A stretch of 64,000 bases of DNA. Source: Theristus sp. LFF4_11. Its lineage: Eukaryota; Nematoda; Chromadorea; Monhysterida; Xyalidae. The notes beneath the pieces are model-generated. The model made no database searches, was not told the DNA's origin, and saw only the letters and a program-made list of their open reading frames with translations. Each line of letters opens with the position of its first letter. The stretch's first letter is position 1. Shown piece after piece: positions 23,047 through 34,768 of the stretch. The translations under genes and the position numbers were made by a program. The stretch covers positions 1 to 64,000 of the forward strand of contig JASANC010002409.1 of assembly GCA_030248135.1 (NCBI GenBank), in the 5' to 3' direction.

Positions 23047-24085
23047 TAGGGTTGCCGCGGTAACCGTTTTCCACGGTAACCGTACCGCGGTTCACGGTTT
23101 TTGGCCCAACCGTGGACCGTACCGTGCGTTTTTGACAAACGGTTCACAAACCGAAACCGAGAAATGCAATTTTTTTGAAAAAGGCGGTTTACCGAAACCC
23201 GTGAAAATCCGTACGTCACGGGCGGTAACCGTACCGAAACCGTCAGTTTTTTGACGGTTTTGACGGGCGGTTCAGTGGAAAGTGTAAGTCTTTCAAAGTT
23301 GTCAAAAATAATTGGTTTGTTGTGTCTGCTGCTGTCTAAATGTCTGTGTTGTGTTCATGGGTTTGTGTTTGGGTTCATGTCAATTATTTTGTTACCATTA
23401 CCGGAATTGGGTGACAAGACAATTCAAAATTGATGAACACCCATTTCACATTACATAACATAATATAATATAATACATACATTTGCATGGAAACATGTTT
23501 TCTGTAAGTTTCCGTTCAATTACCCCGGGAAGTAATTGACTATTTCTTTTTTCAAAAATGGGGGGGGGTAATTGACCAAAAGGGGAAAATTTCACCCTTA
23601 TATGTTATTACATTATGGTTAGGGTAGTTTGGGCGGGGGAATTGACCTTAAAGAAATGCACATAATACATGTACACATGTCAAAAATGTGGGGGGGGGGG
23701 GTAATTGAACGGGGGGGGGATTTGAACGGGAAGGGAGGGGGGTAATTGAACCGAAACTTACAATACATTCTTTCGTAACAAGTTATACACTTATACTGCA
23801 TTCCACTGACGCATATAGCAAAAAATATTGAAAAATATAACAACAAAGCTCACCACAATTTTTCACACTCAAACCGTTTGTCAAACCGGTAACCGCGAGT
23901 TTTTGGGCGACGGTTTCGGTTACCGCCCGTCAAACCGCCCGTGAGGACTTTCACAAACCGAAACCGAAACCGAAACCTTAACATCTGGTCTAACTAAACC
24001 GAAACCGAAACCGTACCGTGAAATAAACAAGGGACGAACCGTCAAACCGCCCGTGACCCCAAAAAGTGCTACCGCGGCAACCCTA
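23047..24085. mobile_element. hAT MITE, 1039 bp, TSD CTGATTGG
   Basis: The ends are tagggttgccgcggtaacc and gctaccgcggcaaccctac without its last base. The 8-bp duplication CTGATTGG lies at 23039-23046 and 24086-24093. The interior is rich in accgaaaccg repeats and contains a further nested element. It has no coding capacity. Confidence 0.9.
23503..23765. mobile_element. Nested G-tract MITE (gtaagtttcggttcaatta ends)
   Basis: tgtaagtttccgttcaatta on the left and taattgaaccgaaacttaca on the right are inverted copies. Long G runs (ggggggggggg near 23690) lie inside. The element is nested in the hAT MITE. Confidence 0.75.
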
Positions 24086-24845
24086 CTGATTGGTGATTAG
24101 CATGTTTCCATACTTGATGATTCCTGGTTGAGATGTTTACTTATTTTTGCTGAAAACGTATTGAACAGATCACGGCCTTTCAATTGGCACTAAAATTAGC
24201 CAAAAACTCCTGGAATTGAGCAAATTCTTCACCTTTCCGATGCAAGCATGTGTGTGCGCGTCTTTCACAATAAACCAATAATAAAGCTAAAATAAAGCCA
24301 AGAACTTTATTTTTGCTTTTCTGCTAAAATAATGCGGTTATAGGTATCGCGGCATAAATATAGCAGCTTTCTGAGAGCACAAACAAAGCTTTATCTTCCG
24401 GTACGCAGCGGCATATATTATCGTTTTTTCCTGTGACGGTTCCAGAAACCTTATAGCACAGTTTCTAAAACCGTGCCCCATGGTTTCGGAAGCAACATGC
24501 GAATTTCGGAACCGTGTCCCGTGGTTCAGAAACCGTGCCCCGTTTCAGGAACAAGACGACGTCGTCTGGAAAACCCGATCGTCGTCGTCGTTTTGATGCC
24601 TGAAACCGTGGAGCCCGGTTTCTGAAACCGCGGGACACGGTTCCGAAATTCGCATGTTTCTTCCGAAACCGTGGGGCACGGTTTCAGACACCATGCCATA
24701 CGGTTTCTGGAACGGTGTCATACGGTAACTAGTTTAGAAAGTGTCATGAATCATCATACTTAATAAAAAAATTTGTACGCCCGTCCGAATCCATGGGATA
24801 TCGAATTAAAAAAATATATTTACATCATCCCTTTTATATTGCGCT

Positions 24846-25390
24846 CAGTAGCGAAAGTGCGGGGGGGGGGGGGGGGGGGGTCCACCCCCCCCTCAGCCGA
24901 AAATCCTGCCCGTGCACGGGCAGATACCCGTGTACCCCCCCTCCCCTCCCCTTCACCTCGACACTGGTACCCGACTCCCCCCCACCCCCCACCGCGCGCA
25001 AACACGGGATCGCACCCCCCCCCCCCTCACGGTGGTCAATCTCATCTCAATTTTTTCCAAAAATACCGTAATTTTTGCATTTTTCTTGACGTTTGTGTTT
25101 GTCCCTGCATAGATTTTGTTGTTTCTGACCAAACAAGCAGCTTGTTTGCACAAAATATTCTGTATTTTACAAGAATTTCTGTGTTTTTCTAAGGCAAAAA
25201 TTTGGTATTACCCGTGCGATCCCGTGCGCACCCCCCCCCCCTCACGAAATTTTTCTGCCAGTGCACCCCCCCTCAGGAAAATTTGCTGCCCGTGCACCCC
25301 CCCCCCTCACCGAGAAGGCACCTGACCCCCCCCCCCCCTCTAAAATTAGGCAAACACCCCCCCTCACCCGAGGTCCCGCTTTCGCTACTG
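24846..25390. mobile_element. hAT MITE with long C/G tracts, TSD ATTGCGCT
   Basis: The ends are cagtagcgaaagtgcggg and cccgctttcgctactg. The 8-bp duplication ATTGCGCT lies at 24838-24845 and 25391-25398. A G run of about 20 bases follows the left end, and many C runs of 7-14 bases fill the rest. CAGNGGCG-like ends with 8-bp duplications are typical of hAT elements. Confidence 0.88.
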
Positions 25391-25398
25391 ATTGCGCT

Positions 25399-25849
25399 GC
25401 TCATCACATAATGGCTGTTTGTTAACAATGGATTGCAAATCTGGACAATTTTTATTGCTGGTTTGTTTGTTTACATAGATGTAAATAACTTGGAACGAGA
25501 AATAAAACCTAGTCTAATTTACATGTCTATTGTACATGCGATTATTAAAAAATTTGTACCATATACGTTATTGCGCAAAAAATATGTTTGCAATACATGA
25601 ACAATGCACAAAGGTCCACTGTTTGCTATGTATTTGAATGTCCGATGCACAAAATGCAAAAAAAATTCAATACAAGGACGCTTACCACTGTGTGCCTACA
25701 ATGTGCATATTTCAACATCCAAACATGTGAAACGGGCAGGGGCAAAAAATTGTCATCACTTTCTAAACCAGGCGCATCACGAAAAACATTTGGGTCCAGA
25801 ACAACTTTTCGAACATAATGTTGATTTTGTGAAACAGTAAGATGAAGTA
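25399..25849. other. Repeat-free gap
   Basis: No gene, repeat or RNA seen. The open frames at 25588-25840 show no domain. Confidence 0.4.
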
Positions 25850-26477
25850 CAGTGCCCACCATAATAAGTGGACGCACGCGTGCACCGTGGTGCAGGAGGG
25901 TGCACGCATGTGCACGCAGCTTTTCATGTGTTGAACATAGGCACAGATCCCGCCCCCTCAGAAAATTTTCTGCGTGCTGCTTGCGGCCATTTGCGTGCAC
26001 CGCAGTTCGCCCAAGCCACCATTTTTGTTGAAAAACACGAATGGAACCAAGAAATGGGGCAACGGAAACACTTTTATGTGCTGTTTGTAGTATGGTGATT
26101 TCATTTTTTTGAAAAAATCTGATTACTGAAACAAAAGTCATCATAAATTCGTGTTTTGTCGTTTTTCACACTATTTTTCTTGCGAGCCCAACGATCTTGA
26201 TTAAAACCACAACCAACAACAAACGACACATCAACATGTTCCCGCTACTCTGCTGAGTTGATTGAGTCATGGCTTATTGAAATTGGCTAAGGGAATCGTG
26301 AGCTGGGCGACATTTTCCTTTTGATACTGCACGCAAACGCACGCAACCGAACGCAGGCATTTTGAGGGGGGGCAAGCATACTTTACGTGTTGAAATGGTG
26401 CGATTGCGTGCGTGCACTTACGTGCACCTGCGTGCGCACAATTGCACGCGTGCGTCCACTTATTATGGTGGGCACTG
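25850..26477. mobile_element. Tc1/mariner-like MITE, 628 bp, TA target
   Basis: The left end cagtgcccaccataataagt and the right end acttattatggtgggcactg are inverted copies. They continue inwards through ggacgcacgcgtgca and are flanked by TA (25848-25849, 26478-26479). There is no transposase; the frame at 25626-26144 (-) crosses the boundary and is not a gene. Confidence 0.88.
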
Positions 26478-26494
26478 TAGCAACCATAATATAA

Positions 26495-29270
26495 TTATCT
26501 AAAAATGCGGGAGACGCATATAAAAGGAGGAATATGGCTTTGTGTAAGCAGTGAGAGACTTGGCTCGACAACTCTTTTCAAGTCTCTGATGTGGTACACA
26601 CGGATACAAGTGCATAAGAGCCATATTTTTGCGCCGCGTTTGTTGTACTACAAAGTGTAAAACAGTTTTAAAATTATTTTTAACTGTCCTTTCCAGTTTA
26701 GTCCGCAATCACATCATGTGCGAAATTCTGTGCAAATTCTGTGCAGAACTTCTGTAAATCAAATATCTGTAAATTCTGTGCAAAAACAGAAAAATCAGAG
26801 ACTGCAAAACATTGTTTCATGTGGTTTTATCGTTGCTAACGTACGCATCGCTGTGTACACACCAGCATCAGTGACAAAAAGGTGTTGTCTTCCGTTGATT
26901 TTCAGCCTGTTTACCTCTAGTGGCAGGATAAACTGTCTGTCCCGTGAGTCGTTGCCTTTGCCACAGAAGGAGACCTTGCGTTCCCTAATGCCTCTGCGAT
27001 ACACTTTGTACTGGGCAAACCAGTATCAGCGATCTGAAGTCTGATCGTTATTTTAGTGGTTTTAGTGGTCGCTAAATGCCCGAAATACCGCAAATGTTGA
27101 AGTTTTAATTGTCTACAAAGTACATGTGCAACCGAAATACCGTATTACTTCTATTAACCACCCCCCCCCCCCATATTAAACTCCCCCCAAAACAAAACCC
27201 CCACCCCCTCGACAAGTTTCCAAATAATCCCCCATCCAAAATAAACCCCCATGGGGGTTTATTAGAAACCTGTTTGAAACACATACCTAGCGAATTCAGT
27301 GGCTGAATGCAGTGACATTGGTGAAATTGTGCTACCAAAGGCCCCAAAGGGATGAGTTAGTGGTAATTTCATTACAAAAGGCTGTTACAAAAGGAAATCT
27401 CAGTGAAAAGTAGAAGTTTCTGCGACTTTCTTGCTGCCATGCAAGGTATTTTTGCCATTTTCAACAAACCCCCACCCCTAGAATTTGTTTGTAAATAACC
27501 CCCCCCCCCCCCCCAAAAAAAACCCCCACCCCCAGAAGTCGGTAAAGAAATAAACCCCCATGGGGGTTTATTAGAGGTAATACGGTAGTGAATAAACGGC
27601 GCAAAAATATGGCTCTTATGTACTTGTATCCGTGTGTACCACATCAGAGACTTGAAAAGAGTTGTCGAGCCAAGTCTCTCACTGCTTACACAAAGCCATA
27701 TTCCTCCTTTTATATGCGTCTCCCGCATTTTTAGATAATATTCTGACTTTTACATAAGCCGCGAAGGTCGGACCAAATTCACAATTCGTTGGTCACACAT
27801 TCTTCTAAACCCCGGAGAACTCAGGTTTTCATTTTTCGTTTTTGGGCCGATTTCGCCTATGCTATTTCTACGGCCGATTCGCCCGAAATCCTCACGGTTC
27901 AGTACCTAGAATTGCTCACATAAGAAAACTGACCCAAAAGCCGTGATCGGCGCAATGAATTACCCTGGACAACACAATTTTCTTGTTTTTCATTTCTGGA
28001 CCGATTTCGCCAATTTCCACGGCCGATTGACCCGAAATCGTCACGATTCGGTATCTAGAATTGCTCACATAAAAAAACTAATCCAAAATCCGTGATCAGC
28101 GCATTGAATTACCCTGGAAAACAACCTTTTCTTGTTTTTCGTTTCTGGACCGATTTCGCCAATTTCCACGCCCGATTCGCCCGAAATCGTCACGATTCAG
28201 CATCTAGAGTTGCTCACATAAAAAAACTAACCCAAAATCCGTGATCGCCGCATTGAATTACGCTAGGAAACACCCTTTTCTTGTTTTTCGTTTCTGGACC
28301 GATTTCGCCAATTTCCACGGCCGATTCGCCCGAAATCGTCACGATTCAGTATCTAGAGTTGCTCACATGAAAAAACTAAAACAAAATCCGTAATAAGCGC
28401 ATTGAATTATCCTGGAAACACCGTTTTCTCATTTTTTTGTTTTTGGACCGATTTCGCCAATTTCCACGGCCGATTCGCCCGAAATCGTCACGATTCAGTA
28501 TATACAGTTGCTCACATAAAAAAACTAACCCGAAATCCGTGATCAGCGCATTGAATTACCCCGGAATACACCACTTTCTCATTTTTTGTTTTTGAACCGA
28601 TTTCGCCAATTTCCACGGCCGATTTCCCCGAAATCGTCACGACTTTGGTTATTTAACAACTATTCCTTTGATTTTTTCAAAAATAAACATCAAATTCAAA
28701 CTCTCCGTTGTTGGTTACCCCTAGAAATTGTTTTATTTGTCAAATAACGGTTTGTTTCACGCGCAGAAATCGCAAATACACGTCAAAATAAGCATTTTTC
28801 GTAATTTTGTACAAACAAGCTAAATTTAAAGCCTTGGGAAGCATCGGAGAAAAAAATGAATGCGAAATTTGAAAATCCCAAAGATTTTTACCCTAGAAAA
28901 TGTTTTTCTCATAATAGTCAGAATTTTCTTTATATCACTGAAACTGCGTACACATTTTATGACATGGCCGAAAAAAAAAGGGGGGGGAGAAGAATAAGTA
29001 ACAGCTTATTCAGAATCGATGTTTTGCGCACACAGCGTGTGCAGAAGGTCACCACGAAAAAATTTCTCCTGCAGACAGCTTACCTATGGATTATCCACCT
29101 GTGTGCAGGAGAAAAAATTCTCAGCTCCTTTTATGTTCACAATGCGAGGCACAGAAAGTTTGGAATTTTAGCGCGAACGACAGATGGGCCATATTATGCC
29201 TGCATCCGCTGTCCGCTCCGCTAGCGCTTCGCTCGCGAATGGGCATGATATCCATGCCTTTTCAAATAGA
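26495..29270 (+). mobile_element. Repeat family A, copy 3
   Basis: TIR element 26495 to about 27742, split by the G/C-tract MITE at 27138-27587; then a 149-bp array at about 27830-28640 (five to six units); then a tail to about 29270 like that of copy 1. No coding capacity was seen. Confidence 0.82.
27138..27587. mobile_element. G/C-tract MITE, copy 2
   Basis: The ends are taccgtattacttc and gaggtaatacggta. The middle shares gcgaattcagtggctgaatg and gctgttacaaaag with the copy at 16878-17341. It is nested in repeat family A copy 3. Confidence 0.85.
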
Positions 29271-30623
29271 ATTACTGGTCTTGGCATCCGGCTATACAAA
29301 AATTTTTAATTGCAGAAGATTTTGTACTTGAACGCTGAACTTGGCTTGAACGTACTTTGTGTTGTGCCATCGCTGTGGTCACCAAAATGGGCGCTGCAAA
29401 TGCGAGTTTTATAACAGATTTAATTGACATAGATGTCATTTTTAAAAAATTCTGCAATTCACATGGTGAATAAATAAATCGCTAGAAAAATTTGTCCCAT
29501 GCAGATTTACAAAAAACAGGTCTACCTAAGCCACAATAAATAGTGTAACATGCGTTAGGTATAGGTGGTAATCTGTTGTTGTTCAGCCGAATACTTTTCC
29601 AGTGCTACAAAAATCTCTGACACACGTTCTTTGCCGGGGACATTTTATCCGAACGGTATTTAGCAGCGCAGGGGTACAGGGTAATTCAATAATGCTTACA
29701 CAATTATGGGAATTTTTATAAATTTTCTCACAAAAAACTGCAGATTGTATTTTTTACAATTGCAATATTGTTCCCCAGAAAGCATCCCACGAGATGTGAG
29801 ATATTGGCTTCAAAGACTACCGGTAACTTTAAAGAAAATAAGCAGGTCTCGGTATTCTCCTAGCTCGGGACACACATTGCGATTTTAGCGGTACAGGGTG
29901 TGTCCGCATGCGTGGTGAACTTGAAAGTTATAAGAAACGAAACAACGCACACTAGGGAAGTTTTCGACGGAGAATTCAAATTTGTTATCCATTCTTGCAC
30001 CCGGGGTCACTATCTACAGGGTGGACCATAAGAAATTGGCCAATTCCGAGAACATTTTGAAAATTGCCCAGGGGGGAAATATAGTAACCCTGAGCAAAAA
30101 AAATGGATACAAAATTTGAATTTTCCATCGAAAACTACCCTAGTCTAATAAGATTCGCTGCTAATAAATGAATAAAAGTAACAGAACTCATTCGCGCACA
30201 CCCTGTACCAATGTGTGTCCCGAGCTAGGAGAATACCGCAGGTCTCTCACCCTATAATTATGACACAGCAGTATACGGTAATTCTTTTCAAACTTCAAAC
30301 TTTTACGGTATGATGTAGTTACGGTAGCAGTTTAGAGAAGTTTTTTACTTGAGTTCCTGTTTTTTGGTTGAAATAAGATCTAGCTCGTCGCGCCTGCAGC
30401 GGGACCAGGCTGAACTTTAGTTTTCCAACCACATTTTTTTCACATGCTGTTCAATCAGATTTATCGGTTACCAACAAAAAACCTGATTTGTGTTCCAGCA
30501 TACAATGATCCATGGACACTTGTGATACAATTGGTTGGAGTGACACCCAATACTTCAAAAAATTACAAATGAAATAAAAATTTCGCGTTCAACATGCTTT
30601 TATCAATTTGCACTTTTGTATTA
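29271..30623. other. Gene-free stretch with a nested inverted-repeat element
   Basis: Inverted copies of ggtattctcctagctcggga lie at about 29850 and 30225 (outer pair). Inside them, acagggtgtg at 29893 and cacaccctgt at about 30208 bound a smaller element. The rest shows nothing recognisable. Confidence 0.6.
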
Positions 30624-31183
30624 CAGGGTGGGCCAGCCAAAGGTGCCGTATTTGTTTTTGCAATTGCGCGCGTATGCTTTGACCATTTTCGATAAATTTT
30701 TCAGGGATTGTAGGCGAGACGCTGAGAATTGGTTTGGCACCAAATTATTGGAATTTGGTCACCTGAAACATCCGCTACAGCCGTTTCAAATTTTGGCAAG
30801 ATTTTCGACCTGTTTTCCTGCTTCCTGAGTCATTCATTGTCAATGTGAGAGTCATTACGGCCAAATGAACGTTTTCAGACATCCAGCCACATAAAAACCA
30901 ACAGATAATGCACTGGAAATGTGGTGTTGTCATGTCAAGGCCCCATAATTTGATGAAATAGCCGAAAATTCGAAGAAATTGGTGAAAAACAGAATTTTTC
31001 AAATTTTCACAAAACCACGCATTTCAGCTCAAACTTTGGATTTTCCACTAGAAAAATTGTTGGAAATCATTTTGCTTGCTGCAGAGTGATCCCGACAACC
31101 CACTGGTAGGTTTTGTAAGCTTCCCAGAGGAGCTTGATTGCGAAATGTCAAGATCCAGCTATTCCAAGGCGCAAAAACAATAA
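30624..31183. mobile_element. CAGGGTG-type MITE, right end lost
   Basis: It starts cagggtgggccagcc after TA and follows the 21225-21966 element (for example catccgctacagccgtttca). The right inverted end is missing; repeat family A copy 4 begins where it should continue. Confidence 0.65.
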
Positions 31184-34100
31184 TTATCTAAAAATGCGGG
31201 AGACGCATATAAAAGGAGGAATATGGCCTTGTGTAAGCAGTGAAAGACTTGGCTCGACAACGCTTTTCAAGTCTCTGATGTGGTACACACGGATACAAGT
31301 ACATAAGAGTCATATTTTTGCGCCGCGTTTGTTGTTTAAAAGCTTGCTGAAAAGCGTAAAAACTTTGAAGTTATCTAGATATTTTTCAATTGTCCTCTTC
31401 AGTTTAGTCTAAAATCACATCATGTGCGAAATTCTGTACAGCATGGCCGAATAAATGAGGCAGTCCATCAAGGCGGGATTAGTCGCTGACTAGGAGTTGT
31501 CTTTTTCAAAAATGCCAACATAATTTCCAATCATGTGTGCAAGGGAGAAAGAATGAACAGAATAATACGGATAATCCATTAGTTTAAAAAAACGCGTCAA
31601 ATTTGGCATACAATTTGGTTTCTGAACTTCTTTTTCTTTCATTCAAAATTCGCGCGCTCCTTGCACCCTGAAAAAAACTGCCATGTTTAATCGGCTATAC
31701 TGTAAATTCTGTGCAAAAAACAGAAACATCAGAGATTGCAAAACATTGCTGCATGTAGCTTTATCGTTGTTGCTGACGTACGCACCGCTGTGCATACAGC
31801 AGCACCAGTGCAAAAAGTGTTGTCTTCCGTTGATTTTCACCCTTTTTACCAAACTCTTGTGACAGGATAAACCGGTGAGTCATTGCCTTTGCCACAGAAG
31901 GAGACCTTGCGTTCCCAATGCCTCTGCGATACACTTTGTGCAAACCAGTGTCAGCGATCTAAAGTCTGATCGTTATTTTAGTGGTTTTAGAGGTCGCTAA
32001 ATGCTAGAAAAAAGCAAATGTGAAAGTTTCATTTGTCTACAATGTACGAGGGTTGCCACTTGCAACCGAAATAAAAAATAAACGGCGCAAAAATATGACT
32101 CTTATGTACTTGTATCCGTGTGTACCACATCAGAGACTTGAAAAGCGTTGTCGAGCCAAGTCTTTCACTGCTTACACAAGGCCATATTCCTCCTTTTATA
32201 TGCGTCTCCCGCATTTTTAGATAATATTCTGACTTTTACATAAGCCCCAAAGGTCGGACCAAAATCACAATACGTTGGTCACACATTCTTCTAAACCCCG
32301 GACAACTCAGGTTTTTCATTTTTCGTTTTTAGGCCAATTTCGTCTATGCTATTTTTACGGCCGATTCGCCCAAAATCGTCACGATTCAGTACCTAGAATT
32401 GCTCACATAAGAAAACTGACCCAAAAGCCGTGATCGGCGCAATGAATTACCATGGAAAACACCGATTTCTTGTTTTTCATTTCTGGACCGGTTTCACTAA
32501 ATTCCACGGCCGATTCGCCCGAAATCGTCACGATTCGGTATCTAGAGTTGCTCACATGAAAAAACTAACACAAAATCCGTGATCAGTGTATTTAATTACC
32601 ATGGAAAACACCGGTTTTTTGTTTTTCATTTTTGGACCGATTTCGCCAATTTCCACGGCCGATTCGCCCGAAATCGTCACGATTCGGTATCTAGAGTTGC
32701 TCACATAAAAAACTAACCCAAAATCCGTGATCAGTGCATTGAATTAACATGGAAAACGCCGTTTTCTTTTTTTTCATTTCTGGACCGATTTCGCTGAAGT
32801 CCACGGCCGATTCGCCCGAAATCGTCACGATTCTGTAACTAGAGTTGCTCACTTGAAAAAACTAACACAAAATCCGTGATCAGCGCATTGAATTACCCTG
32901 GAAAACACCCTTTTCTTATTTTTCGTTTCTGGACCGATTTCGCCAATTTCCACGGCCGATTCGCCCGAAATCGTCACGGTTCAGCATCTAGAGTAGCTCA
33001 CGTAAGAAAACTAACCAAAATCCGTGATCACCGCATTGAATTACCCTGGAAAACATCTTTTTCTCGTTTTTCGTTTCCGGACCGATTTCGCCAATTTCCA
33101 CGACCGATTCGCCCGAAATCGTCACGATTCAGTATCTAGAGTTGCTCACATAAGAAAACTAATCAAAAATCCGTGATCAGCGCATTGAATTACCATGGAA
33201 AACACCCTTTTCTTGTTTTTCGTTTCTGGACCGATTTTGCCAATTTCCACGGCCGATTCGCCCGAAATCGTCACGATTCAGCATCTAGAGTTGCTCACGT
33301 AAGAAAACTAACCCAATATCCGTGATCAGCGCATTGAATTACCCTGGAAAACATTTTTTTCTTGTTTTTCGTTTCTGGACCGATTTCGCCGATTTCCACG
33401 GCCGATTCGCCCGACATCGTCACGATTCAGCATCTAGAGTTGCTTGCATAAAAAACTAACCCAAAATTCGTGATCAGCGCATTGAATTACCCTGGAAAAC
33501 ACCCTTTTCTTGTTTTTCGTTTCTGGACCGATTTCGCCAATTTCGACGGCCGATTCGCCCGAAATCGTCACGATTCAGTATCTAGAGTTGCTCACGTAAG
33601 AAAACTAACCCAAAATCCGTGATCAGCGCATTGAATTACTCTGGAAAACACCCTTTTCTTGTTTTTCGTTTCTGGACCGATTTCGCCAATTTCGACGGCC
33701 GATTCGCCCGAAATCGTCACGATTCGGTATCTAGAGTTGCTCACATAAGAAAACTAACCCAAAATCCGTGATCAGCGCATTGAATTACACTGGAAAACAT
33801 AGTTTTCTTGTTTTTCATTTCTGGACCGATTTCGCCGATTTCCACGGCCGATTCGCCGGAAATCGTCACGATTCAGCATCTAGAGTTGCTCACGTAAGAA
33901 AACTAACCCAAAATCCGTGATCAGCGCATTGAATTACTACGGACTAGACCTTTTTCCTATTATTTTTCGTAGCTCAGACAAAATTTGTAAGAGTGAAAAC
34001 TGATACTCAGTCAAAATGCTACGAACTTTCAAAAATGCACAATTTTAACTCAAAAAAAGTGCCCGGGCAAAAAAATAAACTAAATTTTCAGAAAATACGG

Positions 34101-34424
34101 ATGAAATTACCCTAGGAAACATTTTTGTTCAACTGTGAAAGTGTCCCAGCTAAAAATTGAAAGGGCGAACACTTAAAACCAGGTGAAAACCCTCCAAACA
34201 ATTAAAAATGCCCAATTTTTTACCCAAAAACAGGGTCTGGGTAAAAAATTAACCCGATTTTCAAAATCTCCGGATGGAATTACCCCAGGGAACATTTTTG
34301 TTCGACTGTGAAAGTGTCGCAGGCAAAAATTTAAAGGGCGAACACATGTTGATTACATAGCTGAAAAAAAAATACAAAGGGAAAGAAGTAACACTGTTTT
34401 CAGAATAGGTTTTTCGTGTCTACA
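31184..34424 (+). mobile_element. Repeat family A, copy 4 (3.2 kb, forward)
   Basis: TIR element 31184-32224 (ends ttatctaaaaatgcgggaga and its inverse), 149-bp array about 32330-33950 (about eleven units; period measured at 33546 to 33695), then a tail ending gtttttcgtgtctacag. It is the inverted twin of 8689-11906. A TATA-like tataaaagg lies inside each long inverted end. Confidence 0.87.
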
Positions 34425-34768
34425 GCCCAGTATAGCTTGAACACTTTGAAAAAACCGAAGCAGACCACTAACGTATTTACAGTGTTGACCGACGTAGTTT
34501 GGTGCGCACATGCACGTGTTGTCCGGCGTTACAGTGCCTCCGTTGAAGCAACTGAACAGGCAAACATCATCATTTTAACGTTGACACAACATAAACATCA
34601 TCATAATCACTATTTGCCACTGTTCAAACAGTATCTCATCGTCTGACTGGTCGGAATCATGCCGACTGAATCAACCTACCGCAATGAAGTCAAGTGACAA
34701 ATTGAAGCATCCGAGCATTGATGCACGCACCAAGCGCAAACAAACATTCACACATGCTCCCCAACTCA
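34425..34768. other. Downstream flank of the EGF protein gene
   Basis: No gene seen. The frames at 34416-34646 (+) and in the Thr-rich exon on the plus strand are shadows. Confidence 0.4.

Larger units (their letters stand above)
22118..24435. mobile_element. TIR element with cacagg ends, itself interrupted
   Basis: It starts cacaggaaaaaacgat and ends atcgttttttcctgtg by reverse complement. The inner TIR gctgcgtaccggaagataaa is present at both sides (about 22145 and 24395). The flanking ACG at 22115-22117 and 24436-24438 fits a 3-bp target duplication. Ends starting CAC and a 3-bp duplication resemble CACTA/Chapaev elements, which is inference. The frame at 22609-22884 (-) has no known domain. 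The 23047-24085 hAT MITE is inserted inside. Confidence 0.7.
22101..24739. mobile_element. Foldback MITE, copy 3, split by nested insertions
   Basis: The left stub agttaccatatgacacg (22101-22117) and the right body from acggttccagaaacc at 24436 to catacggtaact at about 24731 are the two parts of one 'accgtatgacacgg' element. The 22118-24435 element is inserted between them. Confidence 0.75.

Noticed and set aside
25626..26144. 172-residue open frame on the minus strand
   Set aside because: Crosses the boundary of a TA-flanked MITE and shows no domain or splice partners.
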